Source: Noviluteimonas lactosilytica | Lineage (GTDB): Bacteria > Pseudomonadota > Gammaproteobacteria > Xanthomonadales > Xanthomonadaceae | Reading direction: 5' to 3' | Assembly (NCBI RefSeq): GCF_020866925.1 | Contig: NZ_JAJGAK010000001.1 | Coordinates: forward strand, 1,858,248 to 1,922,247 | Length of the DNA: 64,000 bases | In this document: positions 46,524-56,006 of the stretch, one piece after another | Layout: each line of letters starts with the position of its first letter | How positions within the stretch are numbered: the first letter of the stretch is position 1 | Made by a program: the position numbers and the translations under genes | The notes under the pieces: model-generated | Databases searched by the model: none | Told to the model about the DNA's origin: nothing | The model's input: the letters and a program-made list of their open reading frames with translations, nothing else

Positions 46524-47282
46524 TCAGTCCCGCGCGACCTGGAATCCCGCGAACGACTGTCGCGTCGGCATCATTTCGAGCCGATTGATGTTGAGGTGCG
46601 GCGGCAGCGTCGCGATCCACCAGATCGTGTCGGCGATGTCGTCCGCCGTCATCGGGTGCGCGCCCTTGTAGAGCGCGTCGGACGCGGCCTGGTCGCCGTG
46701 CGTGCGCACGAGCGTGAACTCGGTTTCGGCCATGCCCGGTTCCAGCGCGGTGACGCGCACGCCGGTGCCGTGCAGGTCGGCGCGCAGGCCGAGCGAGAAC
46801 TGCGAGACGAACGCCTTGGTGCCGCCGTACACGTTGCCGCCGGTGTAGGGGTACGTGGCCGCGGTCGAACTGATGTTGACGATCGCGCCCTGTCGTTCGA
46901 TCAGCGTCGGCAGCAAGGCGTGCGTGATTTCGACGAGTGCGCGCACGTTGGTGTCGATCATCGTGTGCCAGTCGGTGAGGTCGGCCTTCTGCGCGGGCAG
47001 CGTGCCTTGCGCGAGGCCGGCGTTGTTCACCAGCAGGTCGATGCTCTTGAACTGCGCGGGCAGCGCCTCGATCGCGGCGCGCATCGCACCTTCGTCGCGC
47101 ACGTCGAACATCGCCGGATGCACGCGGTCTGCGCCGAGTTCGTGGACGAGTTTGCGCAGGCGATCGTCGCGACGGCCCGTCGCAACGACGTTCCAGCCAC
47201 CCGCGACGAACCTGCGCGCGGCGGCGGCGCCGAAGCCGGAAGTCGCGCCGGTGATGAAGGCGGTGCGGGTTGTCTGCGTCAT
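46524..47282 (-). CDS. SDR family oxidoreductase (YdfG-like)
   Basis: A 252-residue classical SDR with the cofactor loop TGATSGFG at 11-18, LLVNNAGLA and the catalytic Ser/YGGTK. The length and the sequence around NISSTAATYPYTGGNVYG are like YdfG, the NADP-dependent 3-hydroxy acid (serine) dehydrogenase, but the substrate is not certain. It ends the same-strand run that begins at argS/SPOR/ICMT. Confidence 0.88.
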   Translation of the reverse strand: MTQTTRTAFITGATSGFGAAAARRFVAGGWNVVATGRRDDRLRKLVHELGADRVHPAMFDVRDEGAMRAAIEALPAQFKSIDLLVNNAGLAQGTLPAQKADLTDWHTMIDTNVRALVEITHALLPTLIERQGAIVNISSTAATYPYTGGNVYGGTKAFVSQFSLGLRADLHGTGVRVTALEPGMAETEFTLVRTHGDQAASDALYKGAHPMTADDIADTIWWIATLPPHLNINRLEMMPTRQSFAGFQVARD

Positions 47283-47286
47283 CGAG

Positions 47287-47850
47287 TCACCAAAGGAAGG
47301 GAATGAGGCGCCTGGTCTCGCGCACGTAGCCGGGCCAGGCGTCGGGGAATGCGTCGGCGAGCACGCGCTCTTCGATGCGGATGCGATACAGGAACGCGAG
47401 CGTGATCGGCACGATGGCGACGAGCGCGGCGCGCCACGACCCCGTGCCGATGCCGAACCCGATCACCGTCAGCAGCGCGCCCGTATACGACGGATGCCGC
47501 AGCAGACGATACGGCCCGCGGCGTACGAGCGTCTGCCCCGGATGGATCGCGAGGTCGACGGTGAAGAATTCGGCGAGCGTGCGCACGGACCACCAGCGCA
47601 TCGCGAGGCCGAGCACCATGATCGCCATGCCGGTCCATGCGAGCGCCGGATCGCGCGCGGCGAGCTGGTGGTCGTCGCGATGCGCGATCCAGATCGCTGC
47701 GGCGATGCTCACGACGATGACCGCGATGAGGATGTCGAGGGTGCCGCGATCGCGCGCCTTCGTCTTGTCGCCGGCGCGCCGGCGACCGATCCACAACTGG
47801 CTGATCGCCCAGGCGACGCACAGCGCGACGAAGGCGTGCGCGTGCGTCAT
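47287..47850 (-). CDS. Isoprenylcysteine carboxyl methyltransferase family membrane protein
   Basis: A 187-residue integral membrane protein with four to five helices. The ICMT-like SAM/phospholipid methyltransferase signature GPYRLLRHPSYTGALLTVIG precedes IRIEERVLADAFPDAWPGYV. Bacterial members methylate small or lipid substrates; the acceptor is unknown. It starts 16 bp after the SPOR gene stop. Confidence 0.85.
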   Translation of the reverse strand: MTHAHAFVALCVAWAISQLWIGRRRAGDKTKARDRGTLDILIAVIVVSIAAAIWIAHRDDHQLAARDPALAWTGMAIMVLGLAMRWWSVRTLAEFFTVDLAIHPGQTLVRRGPYRLLRHPSYTGALLTVIGFGIGTGSWRAALVAIVPITLAFLYRIRIEERVLADAFPDAWPGYVRETRRLIPFLW

Positions 47851-47865
47851 CGCAGGCGCGCGCGC

Positions 47866-48630
47866 TTACCGCGCCTTGATCGCCATCGCCGGCAGGCCGC
47901 CGCCGCTGAGGCGACGCTTGGCGTCGGCGAGTTCCGACGCGCTGCCGTACGGGCCCATGCGCACGCGGAAGACGGTCTTGTCGGAGATCGTCGCCGATTC
48001 GACGCGCGCGCTCAGGCCGAGCAACGCGATCTTCGCCTTCACCGCTTCGGCATCGCCGCTGGCCTGGAACGCGCCGGCCTGCAGGATGTAGTGCGCGCCG
48101 TCGTCCTTCGGCTCGGGCTTGGTGGCCGAGGCGGTGGTGGCGGTGGGCTGCATGGCCGGGGTCGCGTTGGCGTTCGTCGCGACGACGGGCTGCTGCGCGG
48201 GCGTCGCCGCGTCGGGCGACGTCGCCGGCTGCTGAGCGGCGGACTGCTGCTTCGCGATCGCCGCCTGGCGTTGCGCTTCGGCGCGCTCGGTTTCCGCGAG
48301 TTCGGCGTCGGAGAGCGCGACCTCGTTCGACGGCAGCAGCGTGTAGAAGTCGTACTGCGTTTCCTTCGGCTTGTCCGCCTTCGCGGGCGCGGGGCGCGTG
48401 TCCTCGGGGACGAGCGCGTCGTCGTCCGCGGCGTTGGAGGTCGCCACCGGCTGCGCATCGGGATTGGGCTTGGGACGGAAGAAGCCGTCGCCTTCGCCCT
48501 TCGGCATCAGCTTCGGCACGCCGACGATCAGCGCGATGCCGAGCGCGAGGCCCGCGAACAACCAGATCCATGCGGGGTTGCTGTCGCCCCCGTTGCGCTT
48601 CGCCTGCGACTTCCCGCGTCGTGCCGCCAT
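47866..48630 (-). CDS. SPOR-domain inner-membrane protein (FtsN-like)
   Basis: A 254-residue bitopic protein with a short basic cytosolic N-terminus, a transmembrane helix at about 22-41, a long Ala/Pro/Gln-rich periplasmic linker and a C-terminal SPOR domain (about 178-254) that binds denuded peptidoglycan at the septum. The size and layout are those of FtsN. The ATG overlaps the argS stop (TGATG); a GTG 3 bp earlier is possible. The argS-ftsN-like order is common in gammaproteobacteria. Confidence 0.85.
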   Translation of the reverse strand: MAARRGKSQAKRNGGDSNPAWIWLFAGLALGIALIVGVPKLMPKGEGDGFFRPKPNPDAQPVATSNAADDDALVPEDTRPAPAKADKPKETQYDFYTLLPSNEVALSDAELAETERAEAQRQAAIAKQQSAAQQPATSPDAATPAQQPVVATNANATPAMQPTATTASATKPEPKDDGAHYILQAGAFQASGDAEAVKAKIALLGLSARVESATISDKTVFRVRMGPYGSASELADAKRRLSGGGLPAMAIKAR

Positions 48631-50318
48631 CACATCTTCTCCGGGGCCGAAACGCCCAACAGGTCCAAACCATTCTTCAGCACCTGGCCGGTGCCGACGC
48701 TCAGCGCAAGACGCGCGTCGCGCTGGTTCGCATCATCCACCAGGATGGGCTGCGCGTGGTACCAGCCGTGGAAGGCATTCGCCAATTCACGCAGGTATTG
48801 GGCGATCGAATGCGGCTCGAGCGACGTTGCGGCCGCTTCGACGACCTCCGGGTAGCGCGACAACTCGACCAGCAGCGTCTGCGCGTCGGCGTCGACCAGC
48901 GTGTCGACGTGGCGCAGGCCATTGGCGAGGTCGAACGTGAAGCCCTTCTCGCCGGCCTGGCGCAGCAGGCTGCACACGCGGGCGTGCGCGTACTGCACGT
49001 AGAAGACCGGGTTGTCGTTGCTCTGCGAACGCGCCAGGTCGATGTCGAACGTGAGCTGCGAATCCGGCTTGCGCGCGATGAGGAACCAGCGCGTGGCATC
49101 GCGCCCGGCTTCCTCGATCAGGTCGCGCAGCGTGAGGTAGCTGCCCGCGCGCTTGGAGAGCTTCACTTCCTCGCCGCCGCGCATGACGGTGACCATCTGG
49201 TGCAGCACGTACTCCGGCCACTTCTGCGGGATGCCGCAATCGAGCGCCTGCAGGCCCGCGAGCACGCGCGCGAGCGAGCCGTGGTGGTCGGCGCCGAGTT
49301 CGGTGATCGCGCGCTCGTAGCCGCGCTGCCACTTGGAGCGGTGGTAGGCGACGTCCGGCAGGAAGTACGTGTAGGTGCCGTCGGACTTGCGCATCACGCG
49401 GTCCTTGTCGTCGCCGAAGTCGGTCGTGCGCAGCCACAGCGCGCCGCCTTCCTCGTACGTGTGGCCGTGCGCGACGAGTTCGCGGACGGTCTCCTCCACG
49501 CGGCCTTCGGTGTACAGCGAAGACTCGAGGAAGTAGACGTCGAACGCCACGCCGAAGGCGGCGAGGTCGGCGTTCTGTTCGCGGCGCAGGTAGGCGACGG
49601 AGAACTGGCGGATCGCGTCGAGGTCGTTCGGGTCCTTCGCGCCGTGCACGATGTGGTCTTCGAATTCGACCGTGTCGCCGCGCAGGTAGCCGTTCGCGAC
49701 TTCGACGATGTAGTCGCCGCGGTAACCGTCCTGCGGCCAAGACGGATCGTCCGGCGTCTTGCCGAGCGCGCGCGCCTGCACCGACTTCGCGAGGTTGTCG
49801 ATCTGCGCGCCGGCGTCGTTGTAGTAGAACTCGCGCTTCACGCGCCAGCCGTTGGCGTCGAGCACGCGCGCGATGCAGTCGCCGATCGCCGCCGCGCGGC
49901 CATGGCCGACGTGCAGCGGACCGGTTGGATTCGCGGAGACGTATTCCACGCCCACGGTGCGGCCCGCGCCGCCGTCGTTGCGGCCATAGGCGCTGCCGCG
50001 CGCGACGATCTCGCGCAGCTCGCGGCCATAGGCATCCGGCGCGAGGTGGAAGTTGATGAAGCCCGGGCCCGCGATCTCGACCTTCGCGATGTCGTCGGAC
50101 GCCGGGAGCGCCGCGACGAGCGCCTGCGCGATCGCGCGCGGATTCGTGCGCGCGGCCTTGGCGAGGAGCATCGCGGCGTTCGTCGAGAAGTCGCCGTGGG
50201 CGCGCTGGTTCGGGCGCTCGACCACGAAGGCCGGGGTCTCGAGGTCCTGGGGGAGCGTGCCCGCGGTGCGCAGGGCTTGAATGCCCTGCTGGACCAGGGC
50301 GCTGATGGAGGCTTTCAC
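48630..50318 (-). CDS. argS: Arginyl-tRNA synthetase
   Basis: A 562-residue class I synthetase. An N-terminal tRNA-recognition domain precedes the HIGH-like HVGHGR (after SANPTGPL). KLSKRAG replaces KMSKS, and the C-terminal DALR anticodon-binding domain ends the chain. The GTG at 50318 was preferred to the ATG at 50351: TAGACT, a likely -10 box, lies directly before that ATG, so the transcript would start downstream of it, and the protein from GTG aligns with other ArgS N-termini. Confidence 0.93.
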   Translation of the reverse strand: MKASISALVQQGIQALRTAGTLPQDLETPAFVVERPNQRAHGDFSTNAAMLLAKAARTNPRAIAQALVAALPASDDIAKVEIAGPGFINFHLAPDAYGRELREIVARGSAYGRNDGGAGRTVGVEYVSANPTGPLHVGHGRAAAIGDCIARVLDANGWRVKREFYYNDAGAQIDNLAKSVQARALGKTPDDPSWPQDGYRGDYIVEVANGYLRGDTVEFEDHIVHGAKDPNDLDAIRQFSVAYLRREQNADLAAFGVAFDVYFLESSLYTEGRVEETVRELVAHGHTYEEGGALWLRTTDFGDDKDRVMRKSDGTYTYFLPDVAYHRSKWQRGYERAITELGADHHGSLARVLAGLQALDCGIPQKWPEYVLHQMVTVMRGGEEVKLSKRAGSYLTLRDLIEEAGRDATRWFLIARKPDSQLTFDIDLARSQSNDNPVFYVQYAHARVCSLLRQAGEKGFTFDLANGLRHVDTLVDADAQTLLVELSRYPEVVEAAATSLEPHSIAQYLRELANAFHGWYHAQPILVDDANQRDARLALSVGTGQVLKNGLDLLGVSAPEKM

Positions 50319-50366
50319 GACGGGAGCCGGGGGTGGAAACGACGGCCGCATAGTCTACGGCACGCA

Positions 50367-51041
50367 TCACAGCAGCCCTCGTGCGGCCAGCGACACGGGC
50401 GGACCGTCGCCGACGATGATGTGGTCGAGCAGGCGGACGTCGATGCATTTGAGCACCCGCCGCAGCTCCAGCGTGGCCTCGCGATCGGCGAGGCTCGGGT
50501 CGGGGGTGCCGCTGGGGTGGTTGTGGCCGATGATCACCGCCGAGGCGTTGCAGGCCAGCGCGCGCCGACACAGCTCGCGCGGGTAGATCTCGGCCTTGTC
50601 GACGGTGCCGGTGAAGATTTCCTCGAAGCCGATCATGCGCAGGCGGCCGTCGAGGAACATCGCGGCGAAGGTCTCCGACGCATGGCCGCGCAACTTGCGA
50701 TGGAAGTAGTCGCCGGCGACGCCGGGCTCGGCCATGGGTTCGCCGCGGTCGAGCGTGGCCGCGTAGAAGCGGCTGCCGAGTTCGATCGCGGCGGTGAGCA
50801 GGCAGGCGCGCGCGCGACCGATACCGCGCTGGCCTTCCATCAGCGGGATCGGCTGGTCGAGCAATGCGCGCAACGAGCCGTGCGCATTCAGCAGGGCGCG
50901 CGCGGTCGTCACCGCATCCTGGCCGCGCAGGCCCGAGCCGAGGAAGAGGGCGAGCAGTTCGGCGTCCGACAACGCGGGCGCGCCGCGGGCGACGAGCTTT
51001 TCGCGGGGGCGTTCGAGGACGGGCCAATCGCGGATGCGCAT
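50367..51041 (-). CDS. radC: RadC family JAB1/MPN domain protein
   Basis: A 224-residue RadC. A helix-hairpin-helix region (about 25-90) is followed by a JAMM domain with H173, H175, S183 and D186 (GHNHPSGTPDPSLAD). Despite its name, RadC has no proven role in repair; metal-dependent isopeptidase or nuclease activity has been suggested. It is divergent from the coaC gene. Confidence 0.92.
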   Translation of the reverse strand: MRIRDWPVLERPREKLVARGAPALSDAELLALFLGSGLRGQDAVTTARALLNAHGSLRALLDQPIPLMEGQRGIGRARACLLTAAIELGSRFYAATLDRGEPMAEPGVAGDYFHRKLRGHASETFAAMFLDGRLRMIGFEEIFTGTVDKAEIYPRELCRRALACNASAVIIGHNHPSGTPDPSLADREATLELRRVLKCIDVRLLDHIIVGDGPPVSLAARGLL

Positions 51042-51142
51042 GGCCCGCAGCGTGGCGCGCGGGCGGGTGGCCGCGTATCGGGGGAACGGAGGGCTTCGGG
51101 TAAGCTGTCCGCTGATCCTGGCGTGGGGTTTTCCCGACCACC

Positions 51143-51706
51143 ATGAAGGCCGAACCGATCGCCACGTTGCCTGGCCGCAAGGTGCTGCTCTGCGTCTGCG
51201 GCGGCATCGCCGCGTACAAGGCGGCCGACCTCGTGCGTCGCCTGCGCGACGCCGGTGCGACCGTGCAGGTCGCGATGACCGAAAGCGCGCAGCGCTTCGT
51301 CGGCGCGCAGACCTTCCAGGCCCTGTCGGGCCTGCCGGTGCGCACGTCGCTGTGGGACGCCGCCGCCGAACAGGCGATGGGCCACATCGAACTCGCGCGC
51401 TGGGCCGACGACGTCCTCATCGCGCCCGCGACCGCCAACACGATCGCGAAGCTCGCGCACGGTTTCGCCGACGACCTCGTCACCACGCTATGCCTTGCGA
51501 CGACCGCGCCGATCACGCTGTGCCCGGCGATGAACCACCGCATGTGGCTGCATCCGGCGACGCAGGCGAACATCGCGCTGCTGCGCGAACGCGGCGCGCG
51601 CATCGTCGGTCCGGCCGACGGTCCGCTCGCCGAAGGCGAATCGGGTCCGGGCCGCATGACCGAACCGCTGGACATCGTCGCCGCGCTCGCGAGGGCGACG
51701 GCTTGA
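51143..51706 (+). CDS. coaC: Phosphopantothenoylcysteine decarboxylase domain (CoaC), separate frame
   Basis: A 187-residue flavoprotein domain normally fused to CoaB in bacterial CoaBC. It has the FMN site [17 protein letters not shown]81 ([10 protein letters not shown]) and N131 (CPAMNHRMW), which correspond to E. coli His75 and Asn125 with an offset of 6. By the same offset, E. coli Cys158, the proton donor, would be residue 164, but this is Glu ([12 protein letters not shown]). The frame stops at 51706 and the CoaB part continues in another frame from a TTG overlapping that stop. A true split, a frameshift or a base-calling error are all possible. Confidence 0.85.
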   Translation: MKAEPIATLPGRKVLLCVCGGIAAYKAADLVRRLRDAGATVQVAMTESAQRFVGAQTFQALSGLPVRTSLWDAAAEQAMGHIELARWADDVLIAPATANTIAKLAHGFADDLVTTLCLATTAPITLCPAMNHRMWLHPATQANIALLRERGARIVGPADGPLAEGESGPGRMTEPLDIVAALARATA

Positions 51707-52371
51707 GCCTCGCGGGCTTGCGCGTGGTCGTCAGCGCGGGGCCGACGTACGAGGATCTCGATCCCGTGCGGTTCATCGGGAACAGGAGCAGCGGGAAGAT
51801 GGGCTTCGCGGTTGCCGCCGCCGCCGCGCGTCGCGGCGCACGCACCGTGCTGATCGCAGGCCCCGTGCACCTGCCCACGCCCGATGGCGTAGAACGCATC
51901 GACGTGCGATCCGCCGCGCAGATGCACGACGCGGTGCTGCGCGCATTGCCCGCGGACGTCTACGTCGGTGCCGCGGCGGTCGCCGACTTCACGCCGGAAA
52001 ACATCGCCTCGTCCAAGATCAAGAAGACCGCGGGGCAGGACGCATTGGTGCTGCGCCTGGTGCGCACGCCCGACATCCTCGCCGATGTCGCGCGCGATGC
52101 GCGCCGTCCGCGGTGCGTCGTCGGCTTCGCGGCCGAGACCGACGATGTCGCGCACTACGCGCGCGGCAAGCTGGAAAAAAAGAACATCGACATGATCGCG
52201 GCGAACCGCGTCGGCGTGGCAGGCAGCGGATTCGAAAGCGACGACAACGCGCTGAACGTGTACTGGCGCGAAAACAACGATGCCGTCGGCGAACGTGCGC
52301 TCGGCCCCGCGCCGAAGACCACGCTCGCCGATGCGCTGATGGATCTGATCGAGGAGCGATTGCACGCATGA
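51703..52371 (+). CDS. coaB: Phosphopantothenate-cysteine ligase domain (CoaB), separate frame
   Basis: A 222-residue domain beginning at TTG 51703 ([20 protein letters not shown]). It carries the CoaB signatures [21 protein letters not shown] and SSKIKK (the catalytic Lys region). It joins phosphopantothenate to cysteine using CTP. The TTG overlaps the coaC stop (TTGA), so either coupled re-initiation or a lost frame produces it. If joined, the two frames give a normal CoaBC with no missing residues at the junction. Its stop overlaps dut by 4 bp. Confidence 0.85.
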   Translation: MSLAGLRVVVSAGPTYEDLDPVRFIGNRSSGKMGFAVAAAAARRGARTVLIAGPVHLPTPDGVERIDVRSAAQMHDAVLRALPADVYVGAAAVADFTPENIASSKIKKTAGQDALVLRLVRTPDILADVARDARRPRCVVGFAAETDDVAHYARGKLEKKNIDMIAANRVGVAGSGFESDDNALNVYWRENNDAVGERALGPAPKTTLADALMDLIEERLHA

Positions 52372-52829
52372 CCCACAAGGTGCTCGAGGTAAAGGTGCTG
52401 GACCCGCGCTTCGGCGACGAATGGCCGATGCCGGCCTATGCGACCGATGCGAGCGCGGGCCTGGACCTGCGCGCCGCGCTGGAAGCGCCGCTGCTGCTGG
52501 AACCCGGCGATACCGTGCTGATCCCGTCGGGCCTCGCGATCCACCTCGCCGACCCGGCGTTGTGCGCGGTCGTGTTGCCGCGTTCGGGGCTCGGGCATCG
52601 GCACGGCATCGTGCTCGGCAACGGCACGGGCCTGATCGACGCCGACTACCAGGGCCCGCTGATGATCAGCACGTGGAATCGCGGACGCGAGGCCTTCACG
52701 ATTTCGCCGGGCGACCGGATTGCGCAACTCGTCGTGTTGCCGATCGTGCGCGCGACGTTGCAGGTGGTGGATACTTTCGAGGAAAGCGCGCGCGGTGCGG
52801 GTGGCTTCGGCCACACGGGCGTGCGCTAA
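52368..52829 (+). CDS. dut: dUTP diphosphatase
   Basis: A 153-residue trimeric dUTPase with the five motifs visible, including [38 protein letters not shown] and the C-terminal [10 protein letters not shown]. It hydrolyses dUTP to dUMP and prevents uracil incorporation. ATGA overlap with coaB. The order coaBC-dut-algC-like also occurs in Pseudomonas. Confidence 0.96.
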   Translation: MTHKVLEVKVLDPRFGDEWPMPAYATDASAGLDLRAALEAPLLLEPGDTVLIPSGLAIHLADPALCAVVLPRSGLGHRHGIVLGNGTGLIDADYQGPLMISTWNRGREAFTISPGDRIAQLVVLPIVRATLQVVDTFEESARGAGGFGHTGVR

Positions 52830-52844
52830 CCAGGGGGAACGGGA

Positions 52845-55181
52845 ATGACGGAACACGAGACCGCCGCGCCGAAGGCCGGCAAGTTCGGTGGCGCGGGTGC
52901 GCTGAAGCCGGCGATGCCGGTCATCGCCGTGGTGTGCGCGCTGCTGGCGTTGTGGCTTGCATGGAGCGGCTGGGTGCAGTTCCAGGCCGAGCGGCGCGAG
53001 GCGGCGCTGAAGAACGTGCGCGACCAGATCGCCACGCAGGTCGCCGATGCGGTGGGCAAGGAAGTCGCCCAACTCGATGCCCGCCTGAAGTCCGCACCGG
53101 TGCAGGCTGCGCTCGCGCAGGGCGACCTCGCGGCCGCGGGCGCTGCGATCAAGCAGGGCTGGGCCGGCGCGCAGGACGCGCAGATCCTCGTCGAAGGCCT
53201 CGATCCGCAGTACGCCGCGCTCGCGCAGGGCGGCTTCGGCAAGGTGGGCCTCGCCGAATCGGCGGTGTCGGAGAACAAGGCCGTCGCCGCGATCGTGAAG
53301 GACGCGGGCGGCGCGCGCCTGGCGATCGCCGCGCCGGCGCACAACGGACCGGTGCGCGTGGGCGTGGCCTACGTGCGCCTGCCGCTGGAGCGCGCGACGG
53401 CCGCGGTGCAGGGCGGCGACGTGTCCGACGACAGTTATCTCGCGCTGCGCCAGGGCAGCTTCAGCGTCGTCGAGCGCGGCGACGCCGAACTCGCGACCGG
53501 CGCCGAAGTGCTCGCGGTGCCGGTGAAGGGCACGCAGTGGCGCCTGGCCGCGGGCCTTCCCGATGCGGGCAAGGCGCCGTTCGGGCTCGGTGCGATTCCC
53601 TGCTGGGCCGCGGCCGCGGTGCTGTTCCTGCTCGGCTTCGGTGCGTGGCGCGCCTCGCGCGGCCCGCGCGTCGTGGTCGAAGCGGCGCACGCCGACGCGC
53701 CGACGCTCGCGCAGAGCGTGCAGACGCACGCTGTCGCAGCGCCCGTCGCCGAAGCGCCGAAGGTGCGCCCGGTTACCGAACCGGCCGCGCCCGCCGGCAA
53801 CGTGCTCATCGACAAGAGCATCTTCCGCGCGTACGACATCCGCGGCGTGGTCGGCAAGACGCTCGACAAGGGCGTGGCCGACCTGATCGGCCAGTCGATC
53901 GGTTCGCTGATGGCGGAAAAGGGATTGCAGGACATCGTGGTCGGCCGCGATGGCCGGCTGTCGGGGCCCGACATGGTCGAAGGCCTCGTCGCGGGCCTGC
54001 GCAAGGCGGGACGCAACGTCGTCGACATCGGCATGGCGGCGACGCCCGTCGTGTATTTCGCGGCCTACCAGCTGCGCACCGGCTGCGCGATCGCGGTGAC
54101 CGGCAGCCACAACCCGCCGGACTACAACGGCTTCAAGATCGTCGTCGGCGGCGAAACGCTTGCGGGCAAGGCGATCGAGGACCTGTACGCGCGCATCGCC
54201 GAAGACCGCCTGTACGAAGCGCACGCGCAGGGCAACCTGCAGCAACGCGACGTGTCGCAGGACTACATCGATCGCATCGCCTCCGACGTGCAGCTCGATC
54301 GCAGGCTGAAGGTCGTCGTCGACGCGGGCAACGGCGTCGCCGGTGCGATCGCGCCGCAGGTGCTCACCGCGATCGGCGCGGACGTCACGCCGCTCTATTG
54401 CGAAGTCGACGGCACGTTCCCGAACCACCACCCGGATCCGAGCGAACCGCACAACCTCGAAAGCCTCATCCAGATGGTCAAGCGCCTGGATGCGGACATC
54501 GGTGTCGCATTCGACGGCGACGGCGACCGCCTCGGCGTGGTCACGAAGGACGGCAACAACATCTTCCCCGATCGCCTGCTGATGCTGTTCGCCGCCGACG
54601 TGCTCGAACGCAACCCGGGCGCGGTCATCGTCTACGACGTGAAGTGCACCGGCCGCCTGCCGGGCCAGATCCTGCGCCACGGCGGCAGCCCGCTGATGTG
54701 GAAGACCGGCCATTCGCTGATCAAGGCCAAGATGCGCGAGACCGAAGCCGAACTCGCGGGCGAGATGAGCGGCCACTTCTTCTTCAAGGAACGCTGGTAC
54801 GGCTTCGACGACGGCATCTATGCCGCCGCGCGCCTGCTGGAAATCCTCGCGGCGCGCCCGCAGACGCCGAGCGAAGTGCTCGACGCGCTGCCCGACGGCG
54901 TGTCGACGCCGGAGATCAAGGTGCCTGCGCCGGATGACGATCCGCACGCCTTCGTCGACGCGTTCAAGGCGCGCGCGAAGTTCGAAGGCGGGCGCCTGTC
55001 GACGATCGACGGCTTGCGCGTCGACTGGCCGGATGGCTGGGGCCTGGTGCGTGCGTCGAACACGACGCCGGTGCTCGTGCTGCGTTTCGACGGCGACAGT
55101 CGCGACGCGCTGACGCGCATCCAGGGCGCGTTCCGCGAGCAGCTGCTCGCGTTGCGCCCCGATCTCAAGTTGCCGTTCTGA
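52845..55181 (+). CDS. Phosphomannomutase/phosphoglucomutase with N-terminal membrane sensor-like domain
   Basis: A 778-residue protein. Residues 1-320 are an extension: a helix at about 23-45, a probable periplasmic segment with coiled-coil character (about 50-245), a second helix at about 247-265 and a flexible Ala/Pro linker. The alpha-D-phosphohexomutase enzyme follows from about 325. Its catalytic phosphoserine is S421 (TGSHNPP), the metal loop is DGDGDR (D557, D559, D561) and the sugar loop is GEMSGHFFF. It interconverts Man-6-P/Man-1-P and Glc-6-P/Glc-1-P for LPS and exopolysaccharide. The catalytic part equals AlgC/XanA; the membrane part is the unusual feature. Confidence 0.92.
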   Translation: MTEHETAAPKAGKFGGAGALKPAMPVIAVVCALLALWLAWSGWVQFQAERREAALKNVRDQIATQVADAVGKEVAQLDARLKSAPVQAALAQGDLAAAGAAIKQGWAGAQDAQILVEGLDPQYAALAQGGFGKVGLAESAVSENKAVAAIVKDAGGARLAIAAPAHNGPVRVGVAYVRLPLERATAAVQGGDVSDDSYLALRQGSFSVVERGDAELATGAEVLAVPVKGTQWRLAAGLPDAGKAPFGLGAIPCWAAAAVLFLLGFGAWRASRGPRVVVEAAHADAPTLAQSVQTHAVAAPVAEAPKVRPVTEPAAPAGNVLIDKSIFRAYDIRGVVGKTLDKGVADLIGQSIGSLMAEKGLQDIVVGRDGRLSGPDMVEGLVAGLRKAGRNVVDIGMAATPVVYFAAYQLRTGCAIAVTGSHNPPDYNGFKIVVGGETLAGKAIEDLYARIAEDRLYEAHAQGNLQQRDVSQDYIDRIASDVQLDRRLKVVVDAGNGVAGAIAPQVLTAIGADVTPLYCEVDGTFPNHHPDPSEPHNLESLIQMVKRLDADIGVAFDGDGDRLGVVTKDGNNIFPDRLLMLFAADVLERNPGAVIVYDVKCTGRLPGQILRHGGSPLMWKTGHSLIKAKMRETEAELAGEMSGHFFFKERWYGFDDGIYAAARLLEILAARPQTPSEVLDALPDGVSTPEIKVPAPDDDPHAFVDAFKARAKFEGGRLSTIDGLRVDWPDGWGLVRASNTTPVLVLRFDGDSRDALTRIQGAFREQLLALRPDLKLPF

Positions 55182-55185
55182 CGAC

Positions 55186-55205
55186 GCGGCCGGGTCTCCG
55201 GCCGC
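55186..55205. terminator. GC-rich hairpin between convergent genes
   Basis: GCGGCCGG-GTCT-CCGGCCGC, an 8-bp perfect stem in the 36-bp gap between the phosphohexomutase stop and the stop of the reverse-strand gene. It may end both transcripts; there is no clear U-run. Confidence 0.5.
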
Positions 55206-55217
55206 GCGGTTTCGCGA

Positions 55218-55961
55218 TCAGCCGCCGTTCTGCGGCGGCGTCGCGCCGGATGCGGCGTTCTCCGCCGCGCGCTGCCGGCCCGCACCCTTGATCTCGCGAT
55301 AGCGCGTGAGCACCGTGGCGAGTTCCTCGTCGAGGCTCGCGCGCTGCACGCGCTGCTGCGCGAAGATGCGTTCGCGGCGGCGCAGTTCGGCGTGCTGCCT
55401 GTTGATGTTGTCGCGCGAGACCGGGGTGATCGGCTTGCCCGCGAGTTCGTTCTCACCCGCCTGGCGCAGCAGCGCCACCAGGCTCTGGCGCAAGCCGATG
55501 ACGCCGAGCTCGGAAGCCTTCAGCGATTCGTCGATCAGGTCGATGCGTTCCTGGAACGAGTCGCGCAGGTCGGCTTCGGTCGCGTAGGACTCGGCCATCG
55601 CCATCTCGCGGCGGAATCGCGCTTCGTCGGCTTCCGCGCGGATGCGCGCTTCGGCGGCGGCCATTTCGGCGGCGACGCGTTCTTCCGGCGTCAGCGCGGC
55701 GGCGATCTCCGCCGTGTGGCGGCCGCTCTTCGTGCTGAATTCGGTGCGCCTGGCGCCCGCGGCTTCGGCGGGCAATGCGTCGCCGCACACCTTCTTGCCG
55801 TTCTCTTCCCAGCAGTACAACTTCTTCTTCTGCTGCGCGCCGGCGTCGGTGGCGGCGAGCGCCAGCAACAGCGTGGGCGCGAGCAGCGCGAATCGGATCG
55901 GCGCGGATTTGATCAGCGTGGATTTGATCAGCGTGGATTTCATCATCTTGTCGGCAGACAT
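55218..55961 (-). CDS. Exported coiled-coil protein with DUF4124-like N-terminus
   Basis: A 247-residue protein. After an N-terminal tail with a five-residue repeat (KSTLI KSTLI KSAPI) comes a signal peptide that ends near DAGAQ. KKKLYCWEENGKKVCGD is a small two-Cys module resembling DUF4124. The rest (about 90-235) is charged helix likely to form coiled coil. No function can be given. The true start may be an ATG after the first (M6 or M7). Confidence 0.65.
   Translation of the reverse strand: MSADKMMKSTLIKSTLIKSAPIRFALLAPTLLLALAATDAGAQQKKKLYCWEENGKKVCGDALPAEAAGARRTEFSTKSGRHTAEIAAALTPEERVAAEMAAAEARIRAEADEARFRREMAMAESYATEADLRDSFQERIDLIDESLKASELGVIGLRQSLVALLRQAGENELAGKPITPVSRDNINRQHAELRRRERIFAQQRVQRASLDEELATVLTRYREIKGAGRQRAAENAASGATPPQNGG
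55896..55940 (-). repeat. Three tandem 15-bp units in the start of a coding region
   Basis: GATCAGCGTGGATTT occurs at 55911-55925 and 55926-55940, with the diverged GATCGGCGCGGATTT at 55896-55910. On the coding strand they give three five-residue units at the N-terminus of the DUF4124-like protein. Confidence 0.8.
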
Positions 55962-56006
55962 CGTCGCAGCCCCTGTCCTGCGTTGCGTCCCGGATCGTCG
56001 TTCGCC

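Noticed and set aside
48787..52365. Reverse-strand open frame of nearly 1200 codons spanning argS, radC and coaBC.
   Set aside because: It is the out-of-frame shadow of several well-supported genes on both strands.
52155..54947. Reverse-strand open frame of about 930 codons over dut and the phosphohexomutase.
   Set aside because: Its translation is a repetitive Arg/His/Val-rich shadow; the forward genes have complete catalytic motifs.
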